This document shows positions 12,065 to 23,749 of a stretch of 64,000 nt of DNA, piece by piece; position 1 is the stretch's first letter, and the number at the start of each line of letters is the position of its first letter. This stretch comes from Trissonchulus latispiculum (taxonomy: Eukaryota > Nematoda > Enoplea > Enoplida > Ironidae), in contig JASAND010030871.1 in NCBI GenBank assembly GCA_030248195.1, positions 1-64,000 of the forward strand, written 5' to 3'. The notes beneath the pieces were generated by a model. That model saw nothing but the letters and a program-made list of their open reading frames with translations, was not told the DNA's origin and searched no databases. The position numbers and the translations under genes are program-made.

Positions 12065-13053
12065 GGGGTCCGGAAAAATCGAATTGGGGGGGGGGGGGGG
12101 TAAAAAATTTTTTGGTCAAAAATTTAGAAAAAATTAGAAAATGTGCTGAAAAAGCGTTATTTCCAACTAAAAATCAAAAATGTTTCTTCATTTTTGCTCA
12201 TTTATTCGAAGAAACTTGGATTTGTTGCAAAAATTTCGAATTTTTCCAAAAAATTTCGAATTTTTACTAATTTTGAGGCAAAATTTTCAAAATTTTGAGG
12301 GCGGGGTCTGGCAAATTTGGGTGAGTGGGGTCTGGGATTTGGCCATTTGGGGGTGGGGTCTGCCTCCAAAATTTCGAGGGTGGGGTCGGCACTTTTCCAT
12401 TCCCCCCCCCCCCAGGTACACCTATGATGAATATACTAACTTCCTCCGACAATAAATCACAAGCCAATAGCTAAAGTGCAAAGCCAGACAAAATGTTTAG
12501 AATTATGAGAATTTAAAAGTGGCTTTGACACTCCAGCAAAACCATAATTTAAACATGTAATTACGTTACTTTCCACCAACAAACTTCACGAAAAAGGAAT
12601 TTTGAGAATTCAAATTTATTAGTTCCTAAGGATCTCATCCTCTACTTCATTAAAACACAGTTTTTAGTCTCGCACCTATTCGTTTTGAATGAGCGCAAGT
12701 GTGCGGGCTGACTGACTGCGCCACCATAGTCAAGTTAGCGCATACTACAATTTTACCAAAAAATATTTCTTCAAATTGTTCTATGTGCGATACCAGCACT
12801 TAGACTTATTAAATTCCTTAGGTGGTGTTTCCATTTGGAAACATCAACTTTGAACGATTATTAGTCATCCGTTATTTAGAGCTTAGAAGCATTTTCTCTT
12901 TTTAATGAAAGCAATTTTAGCTTTCGAAAAGAAATTAGCGGATTTTTGAAGAAGTGTAATTTTTCAGACTTTTTGAAGGCTGAAGTAGTTGTTTTCGTGA
13001 GACATCGGTTACGTCATTCGATACCTCTATCAAATGGTCACGGTCACGGTAGG

Positions 13054-13956
13054 ATGGCCGATCTACAACAGGTAGCTGTTGCTACTGCTTCTGACTCGGT
13101 TTCCTCTGGTTCTACCGTCTCTGTTGCCACTATTTCTGCTGCTGCTACTACGACTGCTTCTTCTTTCTCTGCGGAAAGTAACGGTGATCTTATTAAGGCT
13201 ATTTTTTGTAATGTTAGAAGTATATACAACAAATTTTTGCAGTTTCACTTTGAAGTATGCTTTCAGTACGAGTTCCCCCATATTATCTGTTTAAATGAAA
13301 CTTGGCTAAACGAAGATTGCCCCAGTAGCCTTTTCTTGTGCAAAAGTGAGTATAATATTTTCCGCAAAGACAGGTTAACCGGATTTCGGGGGGGGGGGGG
13401 TGGAGTTGCTATTTTGGTAGCGAAGTGTTTGTCTAGTAGAGAACTGAAACTGCCAAGACTACAGTCTATAGAAGGTATTGCTGTTGAAGTTTCCGGGATA
13501 GGAGGCAAAAAGTGTATTTATAGTACATTTTACAGAGCTTCGATTACCGACACGGATTGCCTTCAAAGTTTGGGAAACTGTCTAAAATTTATGTTAAGAA
13601 AAAGGCTTCCCCTTATAGTCACTGGGGATTTCAACTTACCTGGAGTTGACTGGGGTTTCCCACAGGCAGCCGCCACCTACAAACAGTCTGAGTTTATGAA
13701 TATGTTTCTCGAAAATGGCTTCACTCAGAAAGTTCTCGATCCAACCAGAGGGGAAAATACCCTTGATCTTGTTTTCGAAAGTGATCCAAATTTGATTTCC
13801 GCTGTTAGTGTTCAACCTCCAGTCTCCAACAGTGATCATTGTTGTGTTTGTTTTGATGTAAATGTTAAAGCGCCGCTACATGTCCGTCACTCGTACCTTT
13901 GCTGGGACCAAGCTGATTATGCTGGTATGAAAACTACGCTTGAAATGATAAACTGA
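13054..13956 (+). pseudogene. LINE endonuclease domain (5' part of ORF2)
   Basis: An open frame starting at the first ATG (13054) carries a Ser/Thr/Ala-rich leader of about 45 residues, then an endonuclease-exonuclease-phosphatase fold. Catalytic blocks visible are CNVRSIYNK, LNETWLNE, GDFNLPGVDW and NSDHCC, all intact. The role in the family is nicking target DNA to prime reverse transcription. A poly-G run encodes Gly-Gly-Gly-Gly-Gly near 13390. The frame closes at 13956. A coherent continuation (ELVRFFEPYV...) is in the +1 frame from 13955, which indicates a small indel. Confidence 0.85.
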
Positions 13957-14304
13957 ACTGGTCCGATTTTTTGAACCATATGTAACTGTAAATGATAAGT
14001 GGTCTGCTTTTAAAGAGTTGTGTATTCAAATTACGGATGAAAACGTGCCAAGAAAATTTTTTTCCGCTGGCCGTAAACCTAAATTTCCGAAAAACATTAG
14101 GATTCTACTTTTGCGCAAGAGGAGACTACACAAAAAGTTTAGAAGGGTTCCCAACAATTGCGTTTTGAGGATATTTCAAGAAAATGCGATTCAGAAATCA
14201 AAAAGTTTTACCTAACCTCCGAAATCAAATTTTTGCAGGCGCCTTCTGATCGTAAGTTTTATGCTTATGTAAAACGGAAGTTGTCCTGTCCAGATGCAAT
14301 GTAA

Positions 14305-15990
14305 GTGTTATGTGCTGAAGGTAAAACTGTGGTGGATGATAGGGAAAAAGCGAACTTACTAAACTCTCAGTTTGAATCAGTTTTTGTAAACGATAACGGG
14401 AGGGATCTAAACTTGGCCGGTCAAGACTTTGACAGTCCCTTTGAAAACGTTATATTTAGTTTAAAAGCTATTCAGGAGGCTATAGCCACCTTGAAATCTA
14501 CTTCTGCTGCTGGTCCAGACCAAATACCAGCTCAGTTTATCAAACTTTGCGCTGTGCAACTTAGCCGCCCTCTGCAAATAATATTTCAGCAATCATTTAA
14601 TGAAGGGGTGCTCCCTGAGGACTGGCTTGTGGCGCATGTGGTCCCTATCTATAAGGGTAAGGGAGCGCACTCGGCACCAGAAAACTACAGGCCGGTTTCT
14701 TCCGGTTTCTTTAACGTGTATTTGTTGTAAAATTATGGAAAAGGTTATAAAGCGCTTTCTCCTTGACCATTTGCTCAGAAACAACCTAATTTCGAAACAT
14801 CAGCATGGTTTTATGTCACACCGTTCAACCCAAACTCAGCTGCTGGAGTGTCTGGATTTCTGGACTATTATGCGTGATGGGAAGAACGGGGTGAAAGTCT
14901 TGTATTTAGATATCAGTAAAGCTTTTGATTCCGTTTCACATCAGAAAATTATCAGCAAACTTAGATCTTACGGAGTACGTGGGCCCGCATTAAAATGGCT
15001 ACGTGCGTTTTTGGTGGGAAGAACTCAGTATGTAAGAGTGAATGGAGTTCTGTCGGATTCTGGGGAAGTGTTGAGCGGGGTGCCACAAGGTAGTGTTCTT
15101 GGACCATTACTTTTTCTCGTGTACATTAATGACTTACCCGATGTTTGTTCTAGCTCGAGTGTAAAAATTTTTGCTGATGATACTAAAATTTACTTTGGTG
15201 GATCTAATCTGCACGCTTTTACAAGCTTTCAGAGTGACTGTGGTAAAGTACTAGATTGGGCAGCACAAAACCAACTGTCGATAGCCTCCCACAAAAACAT
15301 GATGCTCGAAATGGGGGAACCTTATCTTATTGGCGATTTCGAAGTAAATGGATGTAAGATAGCTAAAGTTGATATTGTTAAAGATTTAGGAACCTTTATA
15401 ACGCCAGACTTAAAGGTTTCCTCACATCGTGACAAAATATGTGCAAGGGCATACCAAAAAATCGCGGTTATTTTCAAATCGTTTCGCTGCCGTGATACAA
15501 AATTTCTTATATCAATGTTTACTGTTTATGTTAGACCTATTTTGGAGTACTGTTCATGTGTCTGGTCACCTTACTTGAAAAAGATGTTGACAAGATTGAA
15601 GCAGTTCAAAGACGTTTCACCAAGCGTATTCCTGAAATCCGTGAATTGTCTTATAGGGAACGTCTAAGAATAACTGGACTTGAAACTCTGGAGTGTCGTA
15701 GAGTTAAAGCAGACCTTATTCAGACTTATAAAATAATTTATCAGTTAGACAGCGTAAACTCGGCGCAGTTTTTTTTCTATGCAGATGAATCCGGCACAAG
15801 AGGGCATGCCCTCAAATTAAAACGATTTAAGTCAAGGCTTGACTGTAGAAAATATTTCTTTTCAAACAGAGTAATACCAATTTGGAATAGTTTGAGTCGC
15901 AAAATTGTAACAGCCCCTAGCTTGCAAGTATTCAAAAAGCTTTTGGATTCTGTAGACGTTAGCAATTTCCTTATATATAACTTGGAATGA
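14305..15990 (+). pseudogene. LINE reverse transcriptase domain (3' part of ORF2), frameshifted
   Basis: RT blocks are seen in order: AGPDQIPAQF, VVPIYKGKG, ENYRPVS, YLDISKAFDSV, GVPQGSVLGPLLF and FADDTKIYF (catalytic FADD). Thumb-like sequence and the C-terminal WNSL block follow. The perfect 10-bp duplication CCGGTTTCTT (14692-14711) shifts the frame between RT blocks, and a single-base loss near 15580 shifts it again. The catalytic motifs are well conserved, so inactivation looks recent. It is not a host gene. Confidence 0.88.
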
Positions 15991-16254
15991 TTATGATTGT
16001 GCTTCATGTGTTGATATGCGTTCTTCACTTTGTTAGTTTTGTATTCATATATGTGACTAAATTTCTCTATGCATTCATTTTTGGTGATATAAACTGTATA
16101 AAATAGTGTCCTGTTGTTTTTCTTAATGTTATTGGTACACACAGTGCCTTGTGTGCTACCATTTTGGCCACAGCTTATAGTTAAGTACGTAATGCTGTAT
16201 GCTTATTTGTTCAGATTTGGCCAAATAAAGACATTTTGATTTTGATTGAAATGG

Positions 16255-17140
16255 CTGGCGACCCTTCTTAATTATCATGAAATCGCTCTTCGTTGTAGAA
16301 AAATTAGCTAAAATGTACGCGCAACCTGGATTTTGCCTACTTCTTTTTTCTTTTTTCTTTTTCTTCAAAGGTTCATTTTGTGCCATGATACGAAGGATAT
16401 ATGGGTCGAGGGACGTTTTCTTGGATTTGGCTCAGCAGGTCTTACGGCCGAGAAAATCTGCCAAATGCACGGTAACACGAAATATCGCTACTTCATATTG
16501 AGTTTTCTTTGCTACTCAAAACGTTTTAGCTCAAACCAACAAAAGCGTCCCTCCGCAGAAGTTTCTCACTTTGACAAAAAGTTCCGGAATCCGTCGAGCA
16601 GATTTTGAGAAATCGATGTTTAGACAAAATAACCGCATTTTACCAAAATGGTTTTTTCGTCAAAACTAAAATCTAAAACGTCAGCTTAAAGCAGTGAACT
16701 TGAGCTAATAGCCATTGATAAAGTGTACAATTAGACTGTGTATCGATTGAGTATAAACTGCTGGAACAAAATTGCTCGTAAGTTTTGGCAGTAATTTTGA
16801 AAAACTGATATCATCGAAAATGACCATTTTTTGACCTTCGAAATGGTTTCTTTATTATACTGCCTCAACCACTGGAGATAGTTCAAAGATTGTGAAAGCA
16901 AAAACGTTCAGTTTTGTGTCCTCTTTACAGCCATAACAACCAATCCGGTGTTTGTTTAACCTGCTAGGAACCTAAGGCTGAAAACCCAAACTTTCTTATC
17001 TTTTGGCTTAAAATACGGGACTGAGGTCCCAAAATGTTAAAGAGCACGGAAATAGGTTACTTCTTAAGTTTCAGCTACGCGCCTAAAGGATTAGAGCCAT
17101 ATGAGTCAAAAAATACCCGAAAGGAAACCAGCACCTCAAA
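16255..17140 (+). repeat. Dispersed repeat family R1, copy a
   Basis: The segment CGCTCTTCGTTGTAG...TTAGCTAAAATGTACGCGCAACC reappears inverted near 31750-31830 and 63110-63150. The segment GGATTTGGCTCAGCAGGTCTTA (split by variants) and GAGAAATCGATGTT reappear near 22780-22910 (inverted) and 55405-55520. The copy ends near ACCAGCACCTC (17129). It has no coding capacity. I could not assign it to a transposon superfamily. Confidence 0.5.
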
Positions 17141-18586
17141 TTAATTATTTAGTTTTAAATTTGTTTGGAAAATCTCACATTAATTAAAATCTCGCAAGTT
17201 TTGAGCACACATTGTGCCTTTAATAAGTTGCATAGTGCATTTCATAAAATATTAAACAAATTCATCACAAAAGCATAATGAAAAATGCAATAGAATTCAA
17301 TAATTTTGGAACAATCAGCTTGACTTTTTCTTACGCGATGGGAATGGTCAATCTAAATTTGCCATATATTCAACCGCATGTAACATTTTATAGTAACCAC
17401 GTACAGAATAGATATAATTATAGTTTTATAGCACTTTATGTTTTTCACAAAGTGCATTCCATTTATCATATAATGTCTAAATAAAGCTTCGATTTTTACG
17501 CCATAATGGTAGCCTCCAATCACGCATTTTCTGCAGCTGAAATATTGCCAAAACATAGTGAGTAAATATATAGCCAAACAAAGTAAGTTCAGATAAAATT
17601 TCTTCAAAATTGCAATTGCTTAATATCTGTCCAAATCTTGCCTCCGTAATTCCGACAATGGAAGCGTCCCTTAAACTGCTCGCAAATAATGTCATCATAT
17701 TATTGGGTTTGCCGGCATCTGAGCTGTCTTTAACTCAGAGTTAAAGGTCGTTGCACCAACTAAGGGCTTGTCAAGAATAACAAACCCGAAGCTTCAGCGC
17801 AGAATTATCTTCAACCAATCTGATTCGTCTCTTTGGTCAATGTATCCAATCGTCATCTGTCAAGGTTAGCTGACAACCAATTTCACTTCAAGTTGAACTC
17901 CGAGCTAAAGTCCTAAGTCTTTTTAGCTCTGAGCTCAAGGCCACGAGTGAGTGACAAATTAGAAGCCAGCTATTCAGTGAACGCTTTGAGAGGGATCAAT
18001 TGGAGGGGGGTCGCTCTAGTGTGTGCAGTCTTTGTCATGCTCATATCATTATGTACTCTTGCTGTTACTTTGCTTTAGTGTTTTAGCTCTATTGTTTATG
18101 GTGTACGCTTGTAAGTGTACTTTTGTTCGTAGATTATGACAGCCTACTCAAGCGCTAGTCTATATTCACTAATATGGTTTAATGACTGCTGCATTTGATT
18201 ATAGTATCAAAGCTTCAGTTATTGCAATATTGAGAATAAATAGACACAATCACTAAAGGTTACCTAAAGCGGTATAAGACCGTGAATAGGTTATTTGCAT
18301 AAGTAGCAAAAACTGACATGACAGATAACTATTACATACAAAAACTATTACAATACATGAAACAACATAAACAGAACAGAACAGTGGTTAGAAGAAATGA
18401 TTGCTAAAAAGACGCCCAATGCGACTACAGGAAAAGTATGACAACAATTAATTAAAATATAGTGAAGACAATTCGACGACCTAAGAAAACAAAAACCAAC
18501 AAAATGTCCGGCTTACACATATCTGAGATCACAAACAAAAGTTAGTTTTATGACCTTGTGCGGATGCTGCATGCCTAATTAAGACC
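17141..18586. other. Intergenic, no gene seen
   Basis: AT-rich sequence without a convincing exon. Near 17735-17945 three related words (CTCAGAGTTAAAG, CTCCGAGCTAAAG, CTCTGAGCTCAAGG) suggest another short repeat-word element, but I found no terminal repeats. Confidence 0.4.
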
Positions 18587-18588
18587 TA

Positions 18589-18954
18589 CCGTATTCTCGC
18601 GCTTAAGGGAACACCCACTTAAGAGAACATGTTCTCTTAAGTGAACGTGTTCTCTTAAGTGAAATCGGAAAATACAGAACCACAATTAGAGAAACTGCTG
18701 TTGAGCTTTAAAATTCTTAAAGATTTGACCCATTGATGGTGAATCTTTAGTTCTTTCCAAGAAAAAGGAGTCATTTATACCATAAAAATTACCATAGTAA
18801 TTATACAAAATAAATAAGTAAAGCCGATGATTGCTTTTAGCGATACTGTACATTCACTTAAGGGAACATGTTCTCTTAAGTGAAATCAGAAAATTTTCCG
18901 ATTTTGCCCGTATTTCACTTAAGAGAACATGTTCTCTTAAGCGCGAGAATACGG
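18589..18954. mobile_element. 366-bp TA-target MITE with CTTAAGAGAACATG words
   Basis: The terminal inverted repeats are CCGTATTCTCGCGCTTAAG and its exact complement, flanked by TA on both sides (18587-18588, 18955-18956). Next to both ends are repeated perfect palindromes of the type ACTTAAGAGAACATGTTCTC plus complement. The middle (about 18670-18850) is AT-rich and unique. A TA duplication points to a Tc1/mariner-type mobiliser. It lies 30 bp beyond the stop codon of the chemoreceptor gene at 18985-19935. Confidence 0.85.
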
Positions 18955-18984
18955 TAATACAAGCACCAATAGTGACATTCAGCT

Positions 18985-19935
18985 TCACACTTTACTGGCC
19001 CACACCGACACGATTGTGGAGGGCTTATGCAAATAAAATACTTTCTCCTTGATGTCAGTACTGAAGCGCAGATAAACAAATGGATTTAATCCACTGTTGA
19101 GAAGTGTAAAGATACCTGTGGTGCAATCACCGGTCATTTTGTCTAGTAGCTCTAGAGCTATCAGCTGCTCTGTAACCCAATATGAGAATACAAACACAAA
19201 ATAAATTAAACAAATAACACCAAATTGGACTGCAAGCGAATTTTCTTTGTCTCGACGCTCTTTCAATGCTGCACTTTCTTTCCCACCAACTTCAGAGTTT
19301 ATCCTTTTCACTTTCCAGAATATTAGAATATATAATGTGCACACTAGAGTAACAACCAACATAGTCAGACTTTTCAAATATATCTCGAAAATTTTGCCAG
19401 GAATTGTGCTGGAAAAGGTCCAAGTATGAGTCAAACCATTCTGCATGTAAAAGTAACATTTACAAAGCGTTGCTGTTGTCATATTTATAACTGCAAGTGC
19501 AACAGAAGCAACTGTAATTAATTTGGTTAGGGTTGCAGTAAAATAGAGGTCGTACTTTTGTAGAGCTATGATTGAAACAAATCTATTGACGCAAACCGCC
19601 AAAATTTGCAGAAACACATTCCAAAGAACCACACCATTCAGGAATCCGACAGCCTTTAAAGTCTCAGTTGACACGTTATTCTTAACTGTAATTGCAGTTA
19701 AAACGGTTAACTGCAGTAGCAATGCCGAGCAATCAAAAAATGCCAGTGTTCTTGCTTGGCTGTAAAATGGATTTTTAAAGGTCGTTTTCCGGAATTTCCA
19801 CAACACTTCCCATACCGCTACATAAAAGGCGAGGCTAATTAGTGACCAAGCGTCTGCAATCACCAGATAGGTAATTCTGCTCCAAATCAAGTCTGGTTTA
19901 TTATCATCCAGATAAAGAGAAGTGTTGTTGAACAT
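18985..19935 (-). CDS. Seven-transmembrane chemoreceptor, nematode Srx-like
   Basis: It encodes 316 residues from the ATG at 19935 in one exon. Seven hydrophobic segments are visible (about 21-46, 64-86, 98-121, 137-158, 184-207, 234-256, 271-291). A possible N-glycosylation site (NNTS) is at 3-6. The TM3 end reads CVNRF (NRF in place of the rhodopsin-family DRY). Loop 2 has the CKCYFY...WTF pattern, and TM7 has LNSGLNPFVY (NPxxY). These are features of nematode Srx-type and related class-A receptors, which act at the cell surface of sensory cells. Eleven to twenty-five bases before the ATG there are two AG acceptor-like sites (TGATTGCAG; CTTGCAG), suggesting a 5' UTR intron or a trans-spliced leader. 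Ligand is unknown. A MITE lies close on each side. Confidence 0.8.
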   Translation of the reverse strand: MFNNTSLYLDDNKPDLIWSRITYLVIADAWSLISLAFYVAVWEVLWKFRKTTFKNPFYSQARTLAFFDCSALLLQLTVLTAITVKNNVSTETLKAVGFLNGVVLWNVFLQILAVCVNRFVSIIALQKYDLYFTATLTKLITVASVALAVINMTTATLCKCYFYMQNGLTHTWTFSSTIPGKIFEIYLKSLTMLVVTLVCTLYILIFWKVKRINSEVGGKESAALKERRDKENSLAVQFGVICLIYFVFVFSYWVTEQLIALELLDKMTGDCTTGIFTLLNSGLNPFVYLRFSTDIKEKVFYLHKPSTIVSVWASKV

Positions 19936-20023
19936 AATCAGAAATCTGCAAGGCTGCAATCAGAAAATGAAGGCAACACGCTAACAAACTGGTTTGCTTG
20001 GAATCATTACATACTCCCATTAG

Positions 20024-20468
20024 TAGTGTTGTTCACCGGCCCAATTTTTCGTGGGCCGGCCGGCGCCGGCCGGCCCAGCTCGCGACGCCGGCCGGCCGGT
20101 GAACCGGCCCTCACCGGCCGGCCGGCTGGCCGGTGCAACTTTTCGCAGGCTAACCAAAATCAAATAAAAATTAAGATTTTTGATAGTTTTCAAGGCAGAT
20201 TTTAGCAAGTTTAAGGCAATAAGCTGCAGAAACTGTCACTGGACGGTCGGCCGCCTCACATTTGACCTCCCGGCTTGTCGCCGGCCGGCCGGCCGGCCTG
20301 CGTCTGGCCGGGCGGCCTGTCCCCGGCCGGCCGGCCGGCCTGGGCTCGGCCGGCGGCCGCCGGCCCGCCGGCCGGCCGGCCCACTCTGGACCTGGGCCGG
20401 CCGGTCACCGGCCGGCCGGCGGCCGGGCGCCCGCCAGCCGGTCTAGACAGGGCCGGTGCACAACACTA
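20024..20468. mobile_element. 445-bp hAT-like MITE with CCGGCCGG words
   Basis: The ends TAGTGTTGTTCACCGGCCC and, inverted, TAGTGTTGTGCACCGGCCC differ at one base. They are flanked by a perfect 8-bp duplication CCCATTAG (20016-20023 and 20469-20476). Both arms consist of reiterated CCGGCCGG/GGCCGGCC around an AT-rich centre (about 20140-20250). The 8-bp duplication and YAGNG start are diagnostic of hAT elements. There is no transposase; the Pro/Ala/Gly/Arg reading frames are compositional. The element starts 89 bp upstream of the chemoreceptor ATG, within its putative promoter. Confidence 0.9.
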
Positions 20469-20479
20469 CCCATTAGAAC

Positions 20480-22700
20480 GTAAAACATGCATTGGGGTAT
20501 TTTTTCGATTTTTATTCCTGCTGGGGCAGGAATGTATAAAATGGAAACTTATATGTTTAGTGCATAGTGAGTCATTTCTCCATTTAGAAGCCCTATCTTC
20601 AACACAGGGCTAGCTTAGGTCAGATTTTTTTGCATTTGGATTATGCAAATTAGGTTTAGAACCTATTTAAGGAACAGAACTGAGAGCCGTCGCACAGTCT
20701 TCAACTGTCAGCAATCTAAACGGTTGCATATTTTTGAGCACCACTGTAGCTTGGGAGCTACTTATCGGTGCATTAGGTAGGTACTAGCTTGCGCTGGACA
20801 GCAAAAGTTCAGCCAGGCATGGAAAGCATAGGTGTGATGTCCCTGATGAAGGAAAGCAAGTGAAATTGTAAACTTTGGAGCTTCCTACAAAAACAAGTTT
20901 GCATTTGAATAAAGTACTGCCCCTTTTGGGACCTACTTGTTTCCGATGTCGCTAATTTTCCTATAGTACGTTGTCCAAACGGTGTATTTTAACGAATTTG
21001 TAAAATTAATGCCGTATCTCTTACAGCTGTTGAGTTATTTCACCTCAAAGATGAGGTCTACATGTGTACAATATAGGGAATTAAAAAGTTGGCACTTTTT
21101 CAGTCTAAAAAGTTTCCCGACAAAGCTTAGTGCATCTGGAATTTTTGCTTCAAATTACTGCTAACACATTAGTCTGTGTCCTTGTAAAATTAGAATTCAA
21201 TTTATGCCTTCAAAATTGTTTTAATTACTTTTTGAAAATTACATTTGATGCAATGTGAAATTTAAAAATTGGCAAGATGTGAATTTCGTGACATATTGTG
21301 TTTAAAATATACAAAAATACCGTTCAAAAGATTCCCGTAGTATGCCTCTAGCTATTGCCATCCTTCTAGGTTGAACTAAACAAGCTGATCGCTAATCAGT
21401 AATTAACCAATCAATTAACCAATGACTGTGCTGGCCAGGGAAATGTTACATATTAGATTTGTTCTGCTCAATAAGTCAAGCACCCTTTGTTCGCCCCACT
21501 GCTTTTACAGCTCGAGTAATAGCTTATCGGAGCTCTGAACGTAGTCAAATCCAAGTCGTCAATAATTTTGGTTAATTTCTATTGAACAAAGATCGATTTT
21601 ATTACTAAAATACGGCACCGGCTATTTGATTGAAGTGTCAAATAATATAACTGGCTTCAGCCAAAATATTTAGTCAAGTCATGCTTGCAAGGAATCTGAT
21701 CTATTGCACTCTTCGTAATTTGGAATGAGACTAGCAAAAGATCGACCCGTATCGGCCGAGAGATTCGTGCGCGTACCATTGTTACCAACAGCGACTACCC
21801 GCTCTTGCATACAACACTGTGTGACAGATATCCTTTAACGTTTATTACAGTCTGCCAATCAGAAATGCAATATGGCATTCTAAGTTGGCTTTGGAATTCC
21901 AGCAAGACTGAGAGCTACTGTTTCCAGACTTCGATTTATAAAGACTTCAAACTCAGAAAGGTCAGAGCAATATACAATGGATACAGAGCGATTATGGTAA
22001 TGGGAAAAACATGAAATGCCAAACAACTTAATATTAAAAAAGCATGAATCTTAATCTTACTGGATCAAAAATAATGGAAATTTTGAATGTCAACTTGATC
22101 AAAAGGAGTAGCACAAATATCACATAGAACAATTAGAACCCTCTTCGTCTACTGTTGTGGCACTGAAACACAATTATCTTCTTTGTTTCTTTCCTTTGGA
22201 TGGGATGAATGAATAGATTGGTTTCTTATTTTATAACACTAAGCTCAAGATTTTATGAACGTACCCACCTTTAGCTGATACTATCAATGCAAAATAAAAC
22301 TAGTGCTTCTTGCAGCGTCTTCTTCTTGCAGCAAGTTCTTCTTAAGTTTATTCAGTTCAGGCTCCAGCACGTAAAGGTGTGCTTCGCTATAAATGCAAGT
22401 GCGCAGTGGTTTAAGCTGCAGGTATCGCTTTGTGCAAATACTACCCAATAGTCTTCAATTCTTTATGAAGGTGGATGAAACTTTTCAAATACATTATTTT
22501 AGTGCTCGTTAAGATTCTGGGACCAGTCCCGCATTTTTAGGTGAAAAGAAGAAGTTTATGGTGTTCGCCATTGTTCTCTAAGTCGATACACCGGCTTGAT
22601 TGTGTTTGCTGGAACATTTTTGCTTTTACAACAATTGCACTAACTCTTCTGGTTAAGTCACTACTACATAAACCGGAGGGATATCTTGCTTGATTTGAGC
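20480..22700. other. Intergenic, no gene seen
   Basis: About 2.2 kb of AT-rich sequence. No open frame longer than about 70 codons has recognisable content. I see no RNA gene or structured repeat. Confidence 0.45.
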
Positions 22701-22714
22701 TAAAACATCACCAG

Positions 22715-23115
22715 TTGCCAGGAAACTCAATGCAAAGTGGCAAAATTTTGTGTCACGACACATTTGGTGGATTTCCCGGAGCATTAAGACCTGTTAGCCA
22801 AACCCAAAAAATGTCCTTCGGTCCAGATGTCCTTCATATCCAGGTACAAAAAGAACTTTTGGCCGATTCTACCGTTTTGAGAAATCGATGTTCAATGATT
22901 TTTGGTTTATATTTAGCCCATATATCAGAAAATGCTTGCTAATATTTTTGCAAGTTTTGGTTATTTCGTGAGCTCATGTGAATATGCTGATTATAAATAG
23001 ATAAATCCTTTAAAATGATGTATAAAGCTCTTTCTAACTCGTAAAATTGGGAAAGTTATAGCGTTTCAAAAAATCACCACAATTGTACTGCAAAAAAGGA
23101 TACCAGCACCTTAAG
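22715..23115 (-). repeat. Dispersed repeat family R1, copy b (inverted)
   Basis: The reverse complement of 22780-22915 matches 55405-55520 (AACATCGATTTCTCAAAAC, TAGAATCGGCCAAAA, then a GGTTTGGC-like block and AGGTCTTA). The block ends at 23098-23118 with GGATACCAGCACCTTAAGGC, an end motif shared with other copies. It is non-coding. Confidence 0.5.
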
Positions 23116-23569
23116 GCAGGGCTATCATAATTTGTGCTTGGATTTCTTGATTTCCAAAGATTCTTTTTCTGATCCATATAATTACACACATATGTACATA
23201 AATTGCTTAATATTCAAACTCAAACCGGTAACTTGATTTCTTTATTCTGATGACGCATAAAACTCTTTCACAAACTGTTCAGCAAACATTCTCAAAGGTA
23301 AAGAGAAGCGGAAACAGATTACATTTTTTGAAGTAATTTCTTCAATTAAACCAAACACACAAGTATAGTTTCTGTTAACAAGCATAAATATTAACTCACT
23401 TATAAACGATAACTGGCTGAGCAGGTTTCGCATTTGTTTAAAATGCGCCCACAGAGACAACTCAACCTCCTGTACAATCTATTGCTTGCTGAATGGAGTG
23501 TCAGAATAGTGTGCACAAAAGGTGAGTGTCTGGTATGATGTTCGTGTCTTCGAAGTTGTTTTAATTGTG

Positions 23570-23749
23570 ATGAAGTGTAGTGAGCCATGCCATGATTGTG
23601 GCGGGGCATGCATATTGAAACTTTTATATGAGGAACATACATGTACAGCGTGCATGCTCCGGTGTAGAGCAATCGATGGCCAGGCGGCAGGTGTCAGACA
23701 CAGCATGTTCAGCCCGTACGAGCTTCGATACTTATCAGCTGGAAAATAA
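23570..23749 (+). CDS. Small cysteine-rich ORF, hypothetical
   Basis: This is a 59-residue frame from ATG 23570. It has the spacing C-x3-C-x2-C-x3-C (residues 3-14) and, after 10 residues, C-x2-C-x3-C (25-32), then a basic/hydrophobic tail MFSPYELRYLSAGK. The stop codon overlaps an AATAAA poly(A)-like hexamer. No signal peptide is visible at this ATG, although the frame stays open upstream to about 23522. It may be a last exon, a small peptide gene, or chance: frames on the opposite strand are open as well. No family was recognised. Confidence 0.25.
   Translation: MKCSEPCHDCGGACILKLLYEEHTCTACMLRCRAIDGQAAGVRHSMFSPYELRYLSAGK

Larger units (their letters stand above)
12946..16250 (+). mobile_element. 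CR1/Jockey-like non-LTR retrotransposon (LINE), inactivated
   Basis: It has the order expected of a CR1/Jockey-type LINE: an apurinic-type endonuclease (13180-13956), then reverse transcriptase (14305-15667), then a C-terminal segment with the WNSLSRKIV...FKKLLD signature (to 15990). The 3' tail is AATAAAG (16224) followed by the short repeat TTTTGATTTTGATTG, and the element ends near 16250. The reading frame is broken at several points: about 13955, about 14212, a stop at 14301, a 10-bp duplication at 14692-14711, and about 15580. The 5' boundary is unclear, and no ORF1 was recognised in the AT-rich sequence at 12.45-12.95 kb. Confidence 0.85.

Noticed and set aside
20180..20613. Pro/Ala/Gly/Arg-rich frames
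   Set aside because: They lie in the CCGGCCGG array of the hAT-like MITE and are open in several frames on both strands.
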